From contig NZ_CP043046.1 of the NCBI RefSeq assembly GCF_008119665.1, positions 5,084,001 to 5,148,000 on the forward strand: a stretch of DNA of 64,000 nt, given 5' to 3'. The DNA is from Pigmentiphaga aceris (GTDB lineage: Bacteria > Pseudomonadota > Gammaproteobacteria > Burkholderiales > Burkholderiaceae_B). The notes beneath the pieces were generated by a model. It searched no databases. It saw only the letters and a program-made list of their open reading frames with translations, and was not told where the DNA came from. Both the position numbers and the translations under genes were made by a program. Positions 17,507 through 26,227 of this stretch are shown here, piece by piece (the stretch's first letter is position 1; every line of letters starts with the position of its first letter).

Positions 17507-19561
17507 TTACGCTCCAACGCGGTCTGCGGCCGTGATTTCCAGATTGCCGTAGGCATCCACCAGCACTTTGTAGTCAGGAAGCACGGTCGTCGTGCAGTCG
17601 TCCTGAGCAATGATTGCCGGCCCCTCGAAAGCGTGTCCGGCCAGAAGGTCAACACGTCGATACAGCGGCACCGAACGCAAGGCACCATCAAGCCAAACCT
17701 GCACATTGGCCGACGGGATCGATGCGCTGGTGGCGCGCTCGATCTCGCGCAGACGGGGCTTCGGCGTTTTCGAGGTAATGACCAGACGCAAGGCGACCAC
17801 TTGCAGCGGTGCCGTGTCATCGCTGTGACCGTACAGGCGTTTGTGTTCGATATGGAATGCCTCGCTGATGGCGGCCATGTTTCCATCCCGCAGCCATTCA
17901 GGCACCAGCGGCGTATCGATCTCGAAGGACTGCCCGCGATAACGCATGTCAGCCGATACATGAATGGCTGCCTGGTCGGGATCACCGCCCTCCGCCGACA
18001 ACCACGCACGCGCCTGGACTTCCAGACGGTGCATTTCCTCTTGCAGCGATCGGATGGTGTCCGACGTGAGGTCGTAGTAAGTCGTCTTGACGAAGTCGTT
18101 CTTCAGATCCGCGATCAGACCACCAAGCGCAGACAACACGCCGGGCGTGGTCGGCACGAGCAACTGATTGACGTTGAGCGCGCGGGCCAGGTAACACGCC
18201 ATCATCGGACCTGCGCCGCCGAAGGGCATCAAGGTGAATTCGCGGGGGTCCACGCCGAAACGCGAAATGATGCGACTGACGCCGGCATACATGCTGGATA
18301 CGGACACTTCCACAATGGCTTCTGCCGTCGCCAGCACGTCTCGGCCCAAGCGGGCTGCCAGCGGCGCGATCGCGTCACGTGCAGCTTGAACGTCGACCTT
18401 CACCGCGTTGTAGCCAAGCTCGGCGCTGCCAATGACACCCATGACGGCAAATGCATCGGTAATCGTTGGCTGCGTACCCCCACGGCCATAGCAGACCGGG
18501 CCAGGATTGGAACCGGCGCTTTCCGGTCCGACCTTCAACACGCCGAAGCGATCCACCCAAGCGATCGAACCGCCACCGTCGCCGACCGACGATACCGACA
18601 CGGACGGAATATGAATCTGGAAGTCGCCGATGTATTCGCCTGTTGCATACTGGGGCTCGCCGTCGATGATCAATGCCATGTCGGCGGTGGTGCCGCCGAT
18701 GTCCAGGCTCATGCAACGCTTGATCCCGCACTGCTGAGAGACATATGCCGCGCCAATCACGCCGGATGCCGTCCCTGAGAGAATCATCTGCACGCAATTG
18801 TTCTTGCCATACTCGGCGCTCATGACACCGCCGTTGGACTTGGTGACCTTCAGATCGACTCCAACGCCAGCCTGCTTCAATGCGGCCTGCAGGCTTGTCA
18901 GGTAATGCGAGACACGTGGCTGCACATAACCACCGATGACTGCGGTGAGCGTGCGTTCGTACTCGCGGATGATCGGCCACACTTCGTGCGAGCAGGAAAC
19001 GAACATGCCAGGAATCGCAGACTCGATCAGCGCCTTCACCTGCTGCTCATGCGCCGGATTGCGGTATGAATGAAGCAGCGATACCACCACACCTTCGCAC
19101 CCTGCGGCACGCAAGGTCTCGGCTGCAGCAAGCACACTGGCTTCGTCCACCGGCGTATCGACGGTGCCGTCGGCTGCCATGCGTTCGACCACGCCCACCA
19201 CGCGATCCCGCGTGATCAGTGGCGCAGGGCGCTTGGATTTCAGGTGATACATCTCGGGGATTTTTAGACGCGCGATATCCAGCACATCCTCGAAATGGCG
19301 GGTCGTGATCAGGCCGAGTTTCAGCCCCTTGCGCTGCACCACCGCATTGACCCCGACGGTGGTGCCATGGGTAAAGTAAGAAACATCCTTCGGCTCGATG
19401 CCGTAGCGCTGAGTCAGCTCGGACATACCGGCAAGCACTTCGCTGCCCGGATTATCGGGTCGCGAAAAAACTTTGAGTGTACGAATCGTCCGTGTCGACT
19501 CATCCAGCACCGCAAAGTCGGCGAAGGATCCGCCGATGTCTACCCCGATTCTCAAGCCCAT
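17507..19561 (-). CDS. Hydantoinase A/oxoprolinase-family ATP-binding subunit (HyuA type)
   Basis: Start at 19561 (MGLRIGVDIGG) because AGGCAGG lies about 8 bases upstream; 684 residues. The N-terminal phosphate-binding loop reads GVDIGGSFADF where the family usually has GGTFTD, and the second one is SLDIGGTTADMAL. Other family hallmarks are FTHGTTVGVNAVVQRKG and KSNGGVMS. This subunit binds ATP and phosphorylates the amide or lactam oxygen in the family mechanism. It is the first gene of the operon and is transcribed from a promoter at 19602-19630, opposite to the solute-binding protein gene. Confidence 0.88.
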   Translation of the reverse strand: MGLRIGVDIGGSFADFAVLDESTRTIRTLKVFSRPDNPGSEVLAGMSELTQRYGIEPKDVSYFTHGTTVGVNAVVQRKGLKLGLITTRHFEDVLDIARLKIPEMYHLKSKRPAPLITRDRVVGVVERMAADGTVDTPVDEASVLAAAETLRAAGCEGVVVSLLHSYRNPAHEQQVKALIESAIPGMFVSCSHEVWPIIREYERTLTAVIGGYVQPRVSHYLTSLQAALKQAGVGVDLKVTKSNGGVMSAEYGKNNCVQMILSGTASGVIGAAYVSQQCGIKRCMSLDIGGTTADMALIIDGEPQYATGEYIGDFQIHIPSVSVSSVGDGGGSIAWVDRFGVLKVGPESAGSNPGPVCYGRGGTQPTITDAFAVMGVIGSAELGYNAVKVDVQAARDAIAPLAARLGRDVLATAEAIVEVSVSSMYAGVSRIISRFGVDPREFTLMPFGGAGPMMACYLARALNVNQLLVPTTPGVLSALGGLIADLKNDFVKTTYYDLTSDTIRSLQEEMHRLEVQARAWLSAEGGDPDQAAIHVSADMRYRGQSFEIDTPLVPEWLRDGNMAAISEAFHIEHKRLYGHSDDTAPLQVVALRLVITSKTPKPRLREIERATSASIPSANVQVWLDGALRSVPLYRRVDLLAGHAFEGPAIIAQDDCTTTVLPDYKVLVDAYGNLEITAADRVGA

Positions 19562-19601
19562 CGTTGCCTGCCTTATTGCGAGAGTTTGTTTGATTGGACC
19601 T

Positions 19602-19630
19602 AGTGTAGAAACACCCTTCCCATATGACAA
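19602..19630 (-). promoter_or_regulatory. Predicted sigma70 promoter of the hydantoinase operon
   Basis: On the minus strand: -35 TTGTCA (19630-19625), a 17-base spacer, -10 TACACT (19607-19602). The predicted start would be near 19595, giving a leader of about 34 bases before hyuA. The same geometry recurs in front of the aldehyde dehydrogenase gene. Confidence 0.55.
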
Positions 19631-19700
19631 ATTCCTATCGGCTTACACACCATACACTTTTGATATATGAGAACCGCGCGGTGAACAGTCATATTAAAAG
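19621..19700. promoter_or_regulatory. Putative LysR-type operator region between hyuA and the binding-protein gene
   Basis: Bases 19621-19666 match the element at 28524-28569 in 34 of 46 positions by hand count: CATATGAC at one end and TTTTGATAT at the other with the same 37-base distance. In addition CTTTTGATAT (19657-19666) and ATATTAAAAG (19691-19700) form an inverted repeat with one mismatch. The position just upstream of a -35 box fits a LysR activator site. The rest of the gap, up to 19810, shows no further clear signal. Confidence 0.55.
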
Positions 19701-19810
19701 TGCATCGCGTGCCTAGAAATGCGTATTGGAGTGCATCGATGAACGCTCATAGACTGCTCTGAGGCCCGTAATGGCCACACTCCAATCGCATCGAAAAAAA
19801 GGGGAACACC

Positions 19811-21337
19811 ATGCAGACCAGCAGACGAGGCTTTCTTTCTATATGCACGACGGCCAGTGCGCTGGCCCATCTTCCCTCGCTTTCATGGGCCCAGGAGACT
19901 CCAAAGAAGGGCGGGCACGTCAAGATTGCAGTGCAGAACAGTTCAGTGTCGGACACGCTCGATCCCGCCAAGGGCGCGCACTCCGCAGACTGGACCAAAC
20001 AGTTTTGTCTATTCAATGCCCTGACCGAATTCAATGCGTCGATGGTCCCCGACTTGGCACTGGCCGAACGGCTTGAAAGCAGTGACGGCTCCAAGTGGCT
20101 GATCACGCTGAAAAAAGGCATTCATTTTCACGATGGCTCGGAGCTCACGTCGGCCGACGTGGTGTATTCCCTGGCACGTCACAAGGAGCCGGCCACGGCC
20201 TCCAAAGCCATCGCGATTGCAAATGGCTTTGCCGATATCAAGGCCTTGAGCAAATACGAAGTCTCCCTGACGCTGTCCAAACCTGATTTTGATTTGCCGT
20301 CGGTATTGGGCAGCAGCTATTTCCTCATCGTCAAAGAGGGTGTAACGGACTTCAGCAAGCCTGTCGGTACGGGTCCCTACGTGCTCGAAACGTTTGTAGC
20401 GGGCAACAAGTTTTCCGCAAAGCGAAACCCGAACTATTGGAAAAATGGACTCCCGCACCTCGATTCAGTCGAGATATTTGGTGTGACCGACAGCGCAGCG
20501 CGCGTCAATGCCGTGCTCGCCGGCGACGTGGATATTTGTGCGTTGGTGGAAACGCGTTACGCCAAGCAGGTTGAATCCAGCAACAATGTCAGCCTGGTCG
20601 TGAATAAACTGCCGCTTTATACCGACCTGATCCTGAGGCAGGATCATGCTGTTGCAGGCAATAAGGATTTTGTTGCGGCCGTGCGATACATGCAGGATCG
20701 CAAACGCATGCTGGACAGCGTGATGCAGGGTTACGGTGCCATCGCAAACGATCACCCCGTTGCTCCCTGGGATCCCTATTTCCTGGAAGGCTTGCCGCAG
20801 CGTCCGTTCGATCTGGACAAAGCGAAATTCCATGTTCAGAAAAGCGGATTGGCAGGTTCGAGCATGGACATCATTTGCCAGCCCGGAATTGCCGCATCCG
20901 TCGAAGGTGCACAGTTCCTGCAGGGCTTCGGTGCCAAGGTCGGGTTCAACTTCAAAGTTCGACAGGTTCCCGTCGATGGTTATTGGTCAACTTACTGGAC
21001 CAAGTATCCAATGACTTACGGTTCGATTTCAAACCGACCCAATGTCGGCATGATTTTCGACCTGTTCTACCGATCGACGTCGAGCACCAACGAAGCGCAA
21101 TGGAAAGAGCCAAAACTCGACCAGCTGCTGGACTCGGCTCGCGCCGAAGGCGACTTCAACAAGCGTAAAGCCATTTACGGCGACATGCAGACTCTGGTGC
21201 ATGAAAATTCCGGCACCATCATCCCGGTATTCACGGCGATCCTGGACGGGGTATCAAAGAAAATTCGCGGCTATGTACCGAACCCGTCGGGTATGAACAT
21301 GGGCTATCGCGTTGCGGAAGCAATCTGGCGCGCTTGA
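19811..21337 (+). CDS. ABC transporter substrate-binding protein, peptide/nickel family (SBP_bac_5)
   Basis: A 508-residue periplasmic binding protein. The N-terminus SRRGFLS is a twin-arginine motif followed by a hydrophobic stretch and a SWAQ cleavage site, so it is probably a Tat substrate. Family-5 landmarks include TLDPAKG near the start, the segment WLITLKKGIHFHDGSELTSADVVYS, and PVGTGPYVLE. GGGGA lies before the ATG. It faces away from hyuA and is followed by a strong two-way terminator. The matching permeases and ATPase are on the other strand immediately after, so it belongs to the 21385-24868 transporter. It probably captures a peptide- or amide-like compound for the enzymes of this region. 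Confidence 0.9.
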   Translation: MQTSRRGFLSICTTASALAHLPSLSWAQETPKKGGHVKIAVQNSSVSDTLDPAKGAHSADWTKQFCLFNALTEFNASMVPDLALAERLESSDGSKWLITLKKGIHFHDGSELTSADVVYSLARHKEPATASKAIAIANGFADIKALSKYEVSLTLSKPDFDLPSVLGSSYFLIVKEGVTDFSKPVGTGPYVLETFVAGNKFSAKRNPNYWKNGLPHLDSVEIFGVTDSAARVNAVLAGDVDICALVETRYAKQVESSNNVSLVVNKLPLYTDLILRQDHAVAGNKDFVAAVRYMQDRKRMLDSVMQGYGAIANDHPVAPWDPYFLEGLPQRPFDLDKAKFHVQKSGLAGSSMDIICQPGIAASVEGAQFLQGFGAKVGFNFKVRQVPVDGYWSTYWTKYPMTYGSISNRPNVGMIFDLFYRSTSSTNEAQWKEPKLDQLLDSARAEGDFNKRKAIYGDMQTLVHENSGTIIPVFTAILDGVSKKIRGYVPNPSGMNMGYRVAEAIWRA

Positions 21338-21358
21338 CACTCGTAGGGCTGAATAAAA

Positions 21359-21387
21359 ACCCGCGAAATTATTCGCGGGTTTTTTTA
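21359..21387. terminator. Bidirectional terminator between the binding-protein and ATPase genes
   Basis: CCCGCGAA (21360-21367) pairs perfectly with 21372-21379 around a four-base loop. An A run lies on the left and a T run (21380-21386) on the right, so it can end transcription in both directions. It serves the two convergent genes. Confidence 0.9.
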
Positions 21388-23058
21388 TGCGTTGGAGACC
21401 TGATCACGCTTTGCCCGCATTCGCTGACTGGCCTCTTCCAGCCAACCCTGTCGAAGCTCTGGGACAGAGTCGATCAACAGTTCGGTGTAGGCATGACGGG
21501 GCTGGCCGGTCAGCGCGCCGCGAGGGCACTCGTCGACCTTGCGACCCTGGTACAGCACGGTGATTTCATCACACATGGTTCTTACCGTGGAAATGTCATG
21601 ACTGATGAAGATGTAGGACATCTGCAATTCATGACGCAATTCGACAAGCAGATCCAGAATGGCTGCGCCAACGACGGTATCGAGTGCGGACGTGACCTCA
21701 TCGCAGATAATCAACTCCGGTTCGGCCGCCAATGCCCTGGCAAGATTGACGCGTTGCTTTTGCCCGCCTGACAGTTCTGCAGGACGCCGGTTAATCATCG
21801 CCACCGGCAGCTTGACCATGTCCAGCATGCGAGCGACTTGCACCTTGATCTGGCCAGGCGCACAGCGCTCGAACAGCTTGAGCGGGCGCGCCAGAATCTC
21901 GCCCACGCTGTGGGACGGGTTCAATACCTTGTCGGCATTCTGAAACACCAACTGAATACGCCGATGCAGATCTCTGTCGCGGTCAGCGGACTTCCCCTGC
22001 AACGGCTTGCCGTCAAACGAGATCTGTCCCTTGGCTGGTGACAGAAGGCCGGCGACGACGTAGGCCAGCGTGGACTTTCCGCTGCCTGACTCGCCGATCA
22101 CGCCCATGGTGGTGCCTCGCCGAACTGTCAGATCGATCTCGTCAAGGATCTTGAGTGCTGGCATACCCGACGCATCACGCTTTCCATACCCTGCGGTCAT
22201 GCCCGTGATCTGAAGAAGCGGCGCTTGCGCGGCAGCCTGCACGGCATCGTCGTCCGACAGCCGAGGGATCGGCATGGCTGCTGCCATCAGACTGCGGGTG
22301 TAGGGATGTGCAGGCTGATCAATGATCTTGAGCACATCTGCCTGTTCTTGAATTTCCCCGCCTTTCAACACCAGTACCTTGTCGGCGACCTGGGACACAA
22401 CAGCAAGGTCATGGGACACGTAGACCGCGCTGATGCCCAGTCCTTTGATGGCATGTTTGAACGCGTTCAGAACCTCGATCTGTGTGGTCACGTCCAATGC
22501 GGTGGTGGGCTCATCGAAGACGACCAGTTGTGGATCGGACATGAGCGCCATGGCAGCCATCAGCCTTTGAAGCTGCCCGCCCGACACCTGGTGGGGATAG
22601 CGCTCCCCGATTGTTTGCGGCGAAGGCAATGCCAGTGATTGGAACAATTGCACGGCCTTTTCACACGCTGCCTTGCGATCCATGAGGCCATGTACACACA
22701 CGCCTTCGACCACTTGATCCAGGATCTTCAACGAGGGGTTGAACGACGCCGATGCACTTTGCGCGACATAGGCAACATACGAGCCTCGAAACTTGTAAAG
22801 CGCTCGGCGTTTGGCAGTGGTCACGTCGGTGTCGCCCACACGAATACGACCGGCTGCGATCCGACAACCAGGTTTTGTGTAGCCAAGCAGCGTCAGCGCA
22901 ATCGTCGTCTTGCCCGACCCCGATTCTCCGATCAGGGCGAGCACTTCTCCTTTGTTGATCGAGAAGCCGACGTCCTTCACGATAGTGGTCTCTTTGCCGT
23001 CGGCACCGGCGGCGACCACCTGCAGACCAAGGACTTCAACCAATGGCGGAACAGTCAT
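21385..23058 (-). CDS. Dipeptide-type ABC transporter, fused double ATPase
   Basis: A 557-residue protein containing two complete ABC ATPase domains, i.e. a fusion of DppD-like and DppF-like subunits. Walker A motifs are GESGSGKTT (first half, about residue 40) and GESGSGKST (second half, about 325). Signature motifs are VSGGQLQRL and LSGGQKQRV, with Walker B segments LVVFDEPTTALD and LIICDEVTSALD. The second half has Val instead of Pro after DE, a mild change. The gene begins two bases after the permease gene upstream and is last in the transporter operon. It powers import of the ligand bound by the 19811 protein. Confidence 0.93.
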   Translation of the reverse strand: MTVPPLVEVLGLQVVAAGADGKETTIVKDVGFSINKGEVLALIGESGSGKTTIALTLLGYTKPGCRIAAGRIRVGDTDVTTAKRRALYKFRGSYVAYVAQSASASFNPSLKILDQVVEGVCVHGLMDRKAACEKAVQLFQSLALPSPQTIGERYPHQVSGGQLQRLMAAMALMSDPQLVVFDEPTTALDVTTQIEVLNAFKHAIKGLGISAVYVSHDLAVVSQVADKVLVLKGGEIQEQADVLKIIDQPAHPYTRSLMAAAMPIPRLSDDDAVQAAAQAPLLQITGMTAGYGKRDASGMPALKILDEIDLTVRRGTTMGVIGESGSGKSTLAYVVAGLLSPAKGQISFDGKPLQGKSADRDRDLHRRIQLVFQNADKVLNPSHSVGEILARPLKLFERCAPGQIKVQVARMLDMVKLPVAMINRRPAELSGGQKQRVNLARALAAEPELIICDEVTSALDTVVGAAILDLLVELRHELQMSYIFISHDISTVRTMCDEITVLYQGRKVDECPRGALTGQPRHAYTELLIDSVPELRQGWLEEASQRMRAKRDQVSNA

Positions 23059-23060
23059 TC

Positions 23061-23915
23061 TTAGCTCCCTGCGCCCAGACGCTTGCGCGCCTGCAGACTA
23101 TCGATGAATAAATTCGCACCGATTGTCAGGGTGGCGATGGCAATGGCGGGCATCAGCACCGCAGGTGCTCCGGTCGAGAGGCCCGACAGATTCTCTCGCA
23201 CAAGCGATCCCCAGTCGGCATCCGGCGGCTGCACACCCAGGCCGAGAAAGCTCAAGCTGCTCAACATCAATACGTTGTAGACAAACCGCAGGCCGAAGTC
23301 AGCCATCATCGGATGGATCATGTTCGGCAAGATGTCCTTGCAGGCGATATAGAGTCTGCTTTCGCTGTTCAGGCGAGACACCATGACGTATTCCATTGCA
23401 TTCAGGCCAAGTGCTTGCGACCGAGCGATCCGGTAGGCACCTGGCATGTAGGTGACTGCAGCGGTCAATACCAGCACAGGCAGCGAAGACCCATAGATGG
23501 CGACCATCAACAAGGCCAGAATCTTGCTCGGCAGGATCAGCAGTGAATCCATCAACCTGCTGAGTGCCTCGTCGAACCATCCGCCGATCACGGTAGATAT
23601 CAAGGCCAGCAAGGTACCGCAGGTGCTTGCAAGCAGGGTGGCCACCAATGCCAGACCAATGGAAAAGCGCGCGCCAAGCAGCACACGGCTCAGCAGATCG
23701 CGGCCGAGGTAATCGGTGCCCATCGGATAGGCCAGCGTCAACGGACCGAATATCGGACCGTCGGTGAAATCAGTGGCGCCATAGGGGGCAATCCACGGGC
23801 CGAATATGGCAATCAATATCCAGAAGATCGATATGCACAAGCCCACCCGCCCGGAAATCGACAGGGACAGGAAGAAGCGTCCGCCCAGGCTTGGTATACG
23901 CAGAATGTTCGTCAT
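23061..23915 (-). CDS. Dipeptide-type ABC transporter permease (DppC-like)
   Basis: A 284-residue inner-membrane permease of the DppC/OppC family. An N-terminal membrane helix (about 29-46) is followed by a periplasmic loop with the family segment HPMGTDYLGRDLLSRVLLG-like wording (here YPMGTDYLGRD). Four to five further helices follow, with the EAA loop around ARSQALGLNAMEYVMVSR that docks on the ATPase. It begins two bases after the stop of the DppB-like gene and ends two bases before the ATPase gene. Confidence 0.92.
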   Translation of the reverse strand: MTNILRIPSLGGRFFLSLSISGRVGLCISIFWILIAIFGPWIAPYGATDFTDGPIFGPLTLAYPMGTDYLGRDLLSRVLLGARFSIGLALVATLLASTCGTLLALISTVIGGWFDEALSRLMDSLLILPSKILALLMVAIYGSSLPVLVLTAAVTYMPGAYRIARSQALGLNAMEYVMVSRLNSESRLYIACKDILPNMIHPMMADFGLRFVYNVLMLSSLSFLGLGVQPPDADWGSLVRENLSGLSTGAPAVLMPAIAIATLTIGANLFIDSLQARKRLGAGS

Positions 23916-23917
23916 GG

Positions 23918-24868
23918 TCAGCGCAGCCTAGGATTGAAAATGATCGTCACGATGTCTGCGATCAGCAGCAGCAACAGGTAGCACGCGCTGAAGAACAACA
24001 CACAAAACTGCACGACGGGCAGATCCCGGTTGCTTACGGCATCGACCAGGGTACTTGCGAGTCCGGGGTACGAAAAAATCGTTTCCACGATGATGACGCC
24101 ACCCAGCAGGTAAGACAGGCTGAGCGCCATGGCATTGACGATCGGGCCAATGGCATTGGGCAGGGCGTGCCGCAACACCACTCGCGTCGGCTTCAAGCCT
24201 TTGATCACGGTCATCTCGACATATGCCGCGTCAAGCTGGTTGATGAGCGCTGCGCGCGTCATGCGCGCCATCTGGGCGACCACCACGCAACACAGAACCA
24301 GCACAGGCAGACCGTAAGCCTTGAAGAAGCCTGCAACCGTCGACAGGTCCGCACCGAGCGACAGCGCAGACATCCAGCGGAGCTTCACGGCGAACAGCAA
24401 TACGGCCAGGGTGGCGACCAGGAATTCCGGCACAGCGACCACAGACATGGTGCCGATTCCGATGACACGGTCCAGACGCGAACCTCGGTACATGGCCGAG
24501 ACGATGCCCAGGAAGAGCGCGATCGGCACCGAGGTTGCCGTGGCCGCTGCTGCCAGCATCAACGAGTTCGGGATGCGCGGTGCCACAATATCGCTGACAG
24601 GCAGGCCACCGGCATACGAGATGCCGAAGTTGCCGGTCACGAAGTTGCCGAGCCAGGTGAAGAAACGCAGCAGCGCCGGCTGATCCAACCCGAGCTGCGC
24701 GCGCAGTGCTGCCACCGTCTCTGCCGTGGCGGCCTGGCCGAGCGCCATTTGTGCCGCGTCTCCGGGCAGCAGGCTGGACATGAAAAACACCAACGCGCAT
24801 ACGATGAACAAGGTAATCAGCCCGATTCCGATGCGACGAAGGATCAGACGCAAGATCAGGCCGTTCAT
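23918..24868 (-). CDS. Dipeptide-type ABC transporter permease (DppB-like)
   Basis: A 316-residue permease with six membrane helices in the DppB/OppB pattern: helix 1 at about 10-31, then a periplasmic loop with LPGDAAQMALGQAAT, then five helices. The coupling EAA loop is AALINQLDAAYVEMTVIKGLKPTRV. It is the first transporter gene on this strand. An 84-base gap separates it from the FAD oxidoreductase gene upstream, so all may be read from the aldehyde dehydrogenase promoter. It pairs with the DppC-like protein. Confidence 0.92.
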   Translation of the reverse strand: MNGLILRLILRRIGIGLITLFIVCALVFFMSSLLPGDAAQMALGQAATAETVAALRAQLGLDQPALLRFFTWLGNFVTGNFGISYAGGLPVSDIVAPRIPNSLMLAAAATATSVPIALFLGIVSAMYRGSRLDRVIGIGTMSVVAVPEFLVATLAVLLFAVKLRWMSALSLGADLSTVAGFFKAYGLPVLVLCCVVVAQMARMTRAALINQLDAAYVEMTVIKGLKPTRVVLRHALPNAIGPIVNAMALSLSYLLGGVIIVETIFSYPGLASTLVDAVSNRDLPVVQFCVLFFSACYLLLLLIADIVTIIFNPRLR

Positions 24869-24952
24869 ATGGACCTGCTGTGTGTCGTAACCATTATTGT
24901 CTCCTGATGGTCGACGCTTTTTATATTGCTCTTGGTCGAGACCGCACGCCGC

Positions 24953-26227
24953 TCAATAAAAGGCATCTTTGAAGCGGAAATACAGTCCCGCCAGCGGCAA
25001 GAACCAGCTGCGGCCCGCGTAGCCGGGCACAGCAGGCCAGCTGTCACGCGCCCACGGATTCATCCGATTCACCCCCCTCACGACATCGGCCATCAGGTCG
25101 CCCAGAAACACCGACATCTGCGTGCCGTGTCCACTGTAGGCAAGAGCGTAATACAGCCCCTCGTGTTGGCCGGCACCGGGCAAGCGATCTGCGGTCGCCT
25201 CGACCAGCCCGCCCCAGCAATAGTCGATCTGCACATTGCGCATGGCAGGCAAAAGCTGACCCAGACTTTCCTTCAAGACTTTCCCGCTCTTCATGTCTGA
25301 GGCTGGATTGCTTCGTGCGAATCGTGCGCGCCCGCCCCACACCAGCCTGTGGTCCTGGGTCGTGCGGAAATAGTTGCCGAAGTTCAGGCTGGTGACGTAA
25401 TTGCGACGTTGCGGCAGAACATGGTCAAGCAGTTCTGGAATAGGCTCGGTGACGATGACAAAGCTGCCCACCGGCACGATGCGACGTTGCCACCAGTCGA
25501 AAGGGCCATGATCGGACCGCCCGGTCGCAAGCAGCACACGATCTGCTTCGATCTCGCCACGTGCAGTGGTAACGCGATGGCGATCTCCGCCAAGTCGGTT
25601 CAGTGCGGTGACTGCGGTGTGCTCGTAAATGCGTGCGCCGTGTCTGGCTGCCGACATTGCCAGGCCAGTGCCAAATTTGCCCATGTGCATCTGGGCGGCG
25701 CGTGAATCCAGCATGCCGCCGTGAAACGCATCCGAATCCAGCTCGCGACGAACGTCCGACGCCGACAGCAATTGAACCGGTGAACCCAGGTGCTGACGCA
25801 TGGCGTCATGGTTGCGAACCAGGCCAGGAAAATGCTTGGCCTTGCTGGCGAGCTTCAACTTGCCACAGCGGACGAAATCACAGTTGATCTGTTCTTCGGC
25901 GACGATCTGCGCAACGAACTCGACAGCATCGTCATAGGCCTGCGTATAACGCTTGGCAGTCTCAAGCCCGTATTTGGCAATCAGATCCGCGAACCCTTGA
26001 GACGTGCCAGGACTGCAATGCCCGCCATTGCGCCCCGACGCCTCACCGATGATGCGGTCCGCTTCCAGCACGACGACGTCCACACCGGCCTTTGCCAGCG
26101 AGCGCGCCGCCGACAGGCCCGTGAAGCCCGCACCGATCACTACCACATCGGCGCGCTTGGGCAACTCGCCTTTGGCACCGTCGGTGAATCCCGGTACGGT
26201 ATCCAGCCAATAAGGTGCCAGTTTCAT
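24953..26227 (-). CDS. FAD-dependent oxidoreductase, PuuB-like (DAO family)
   Basis: Start at 26227 (MKLAPYWLDT), 424 residues, chosen because it overlaps the HAD stop in ATGA and matches the family N-terminus. The dinucleotide motif is VVVIGAGFTGLSAARSLAKAG, followed by GRNGGHCSPG, a hallmark of gamma-glutamylputrescine oxidase-type enzymes. Later parts include LATGRSDHGPF and the C-terminal YSGHGTQMS. Such enzymes oxidise an N-substituted amine and release an aldehyde, which would suit the aldehyde dehydrogenase of the same operon. No PuuA ligase or PuuD hydrolase is seen, so the substrate is probably not glutamylated putrescine made by the standard pathway. Confidence 0.85.
   Translation of the reverse strand: MKLAPYWLDTVPGFTDGAKGELPKRADVVVIGAGFTGLSAARSLAKAGVDVVVLEADRIIGEASGRNGGHCSPGTSQGFADLIAKYGLETAKRYTQAYDDAVEFVAQIVAEEQINCDFVRCGKLKLASKAKHFPGLVRNHDAMRQHLGSPVQLLSASDVRRELDSDAFHGGMLDSRAAQMHMGKFGTGLAMSAARHGARIYEHTAVTALNRLGGDRHRVTTARGEIEADRVLLATGRSDHGPFDWWQRRIVPVGSFVIVTEPIPELLDHVLPQRRNYVTSLNFGNYFRTTQDHRLVWGGRARFARSNPASDMKSGKVLKESLGQLLPAMRNVQIDYCWGGLVEATADRLPGAGQHEGLYYALAYSGHGTQMSVFLGDLMADVVRGVNRMNPWARDSWPAVPGYAGRSWFLPLAGLYFRFKDAFY

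Noticed and set aside
16865..18778. A long + strand open frame opposite hydantoinase A and B
   Set aside because: The product is His/Arg/Gln-rich with no recognisable domain. The minus strand carries complete HyuA and HyuB signatures with ribosome sites.
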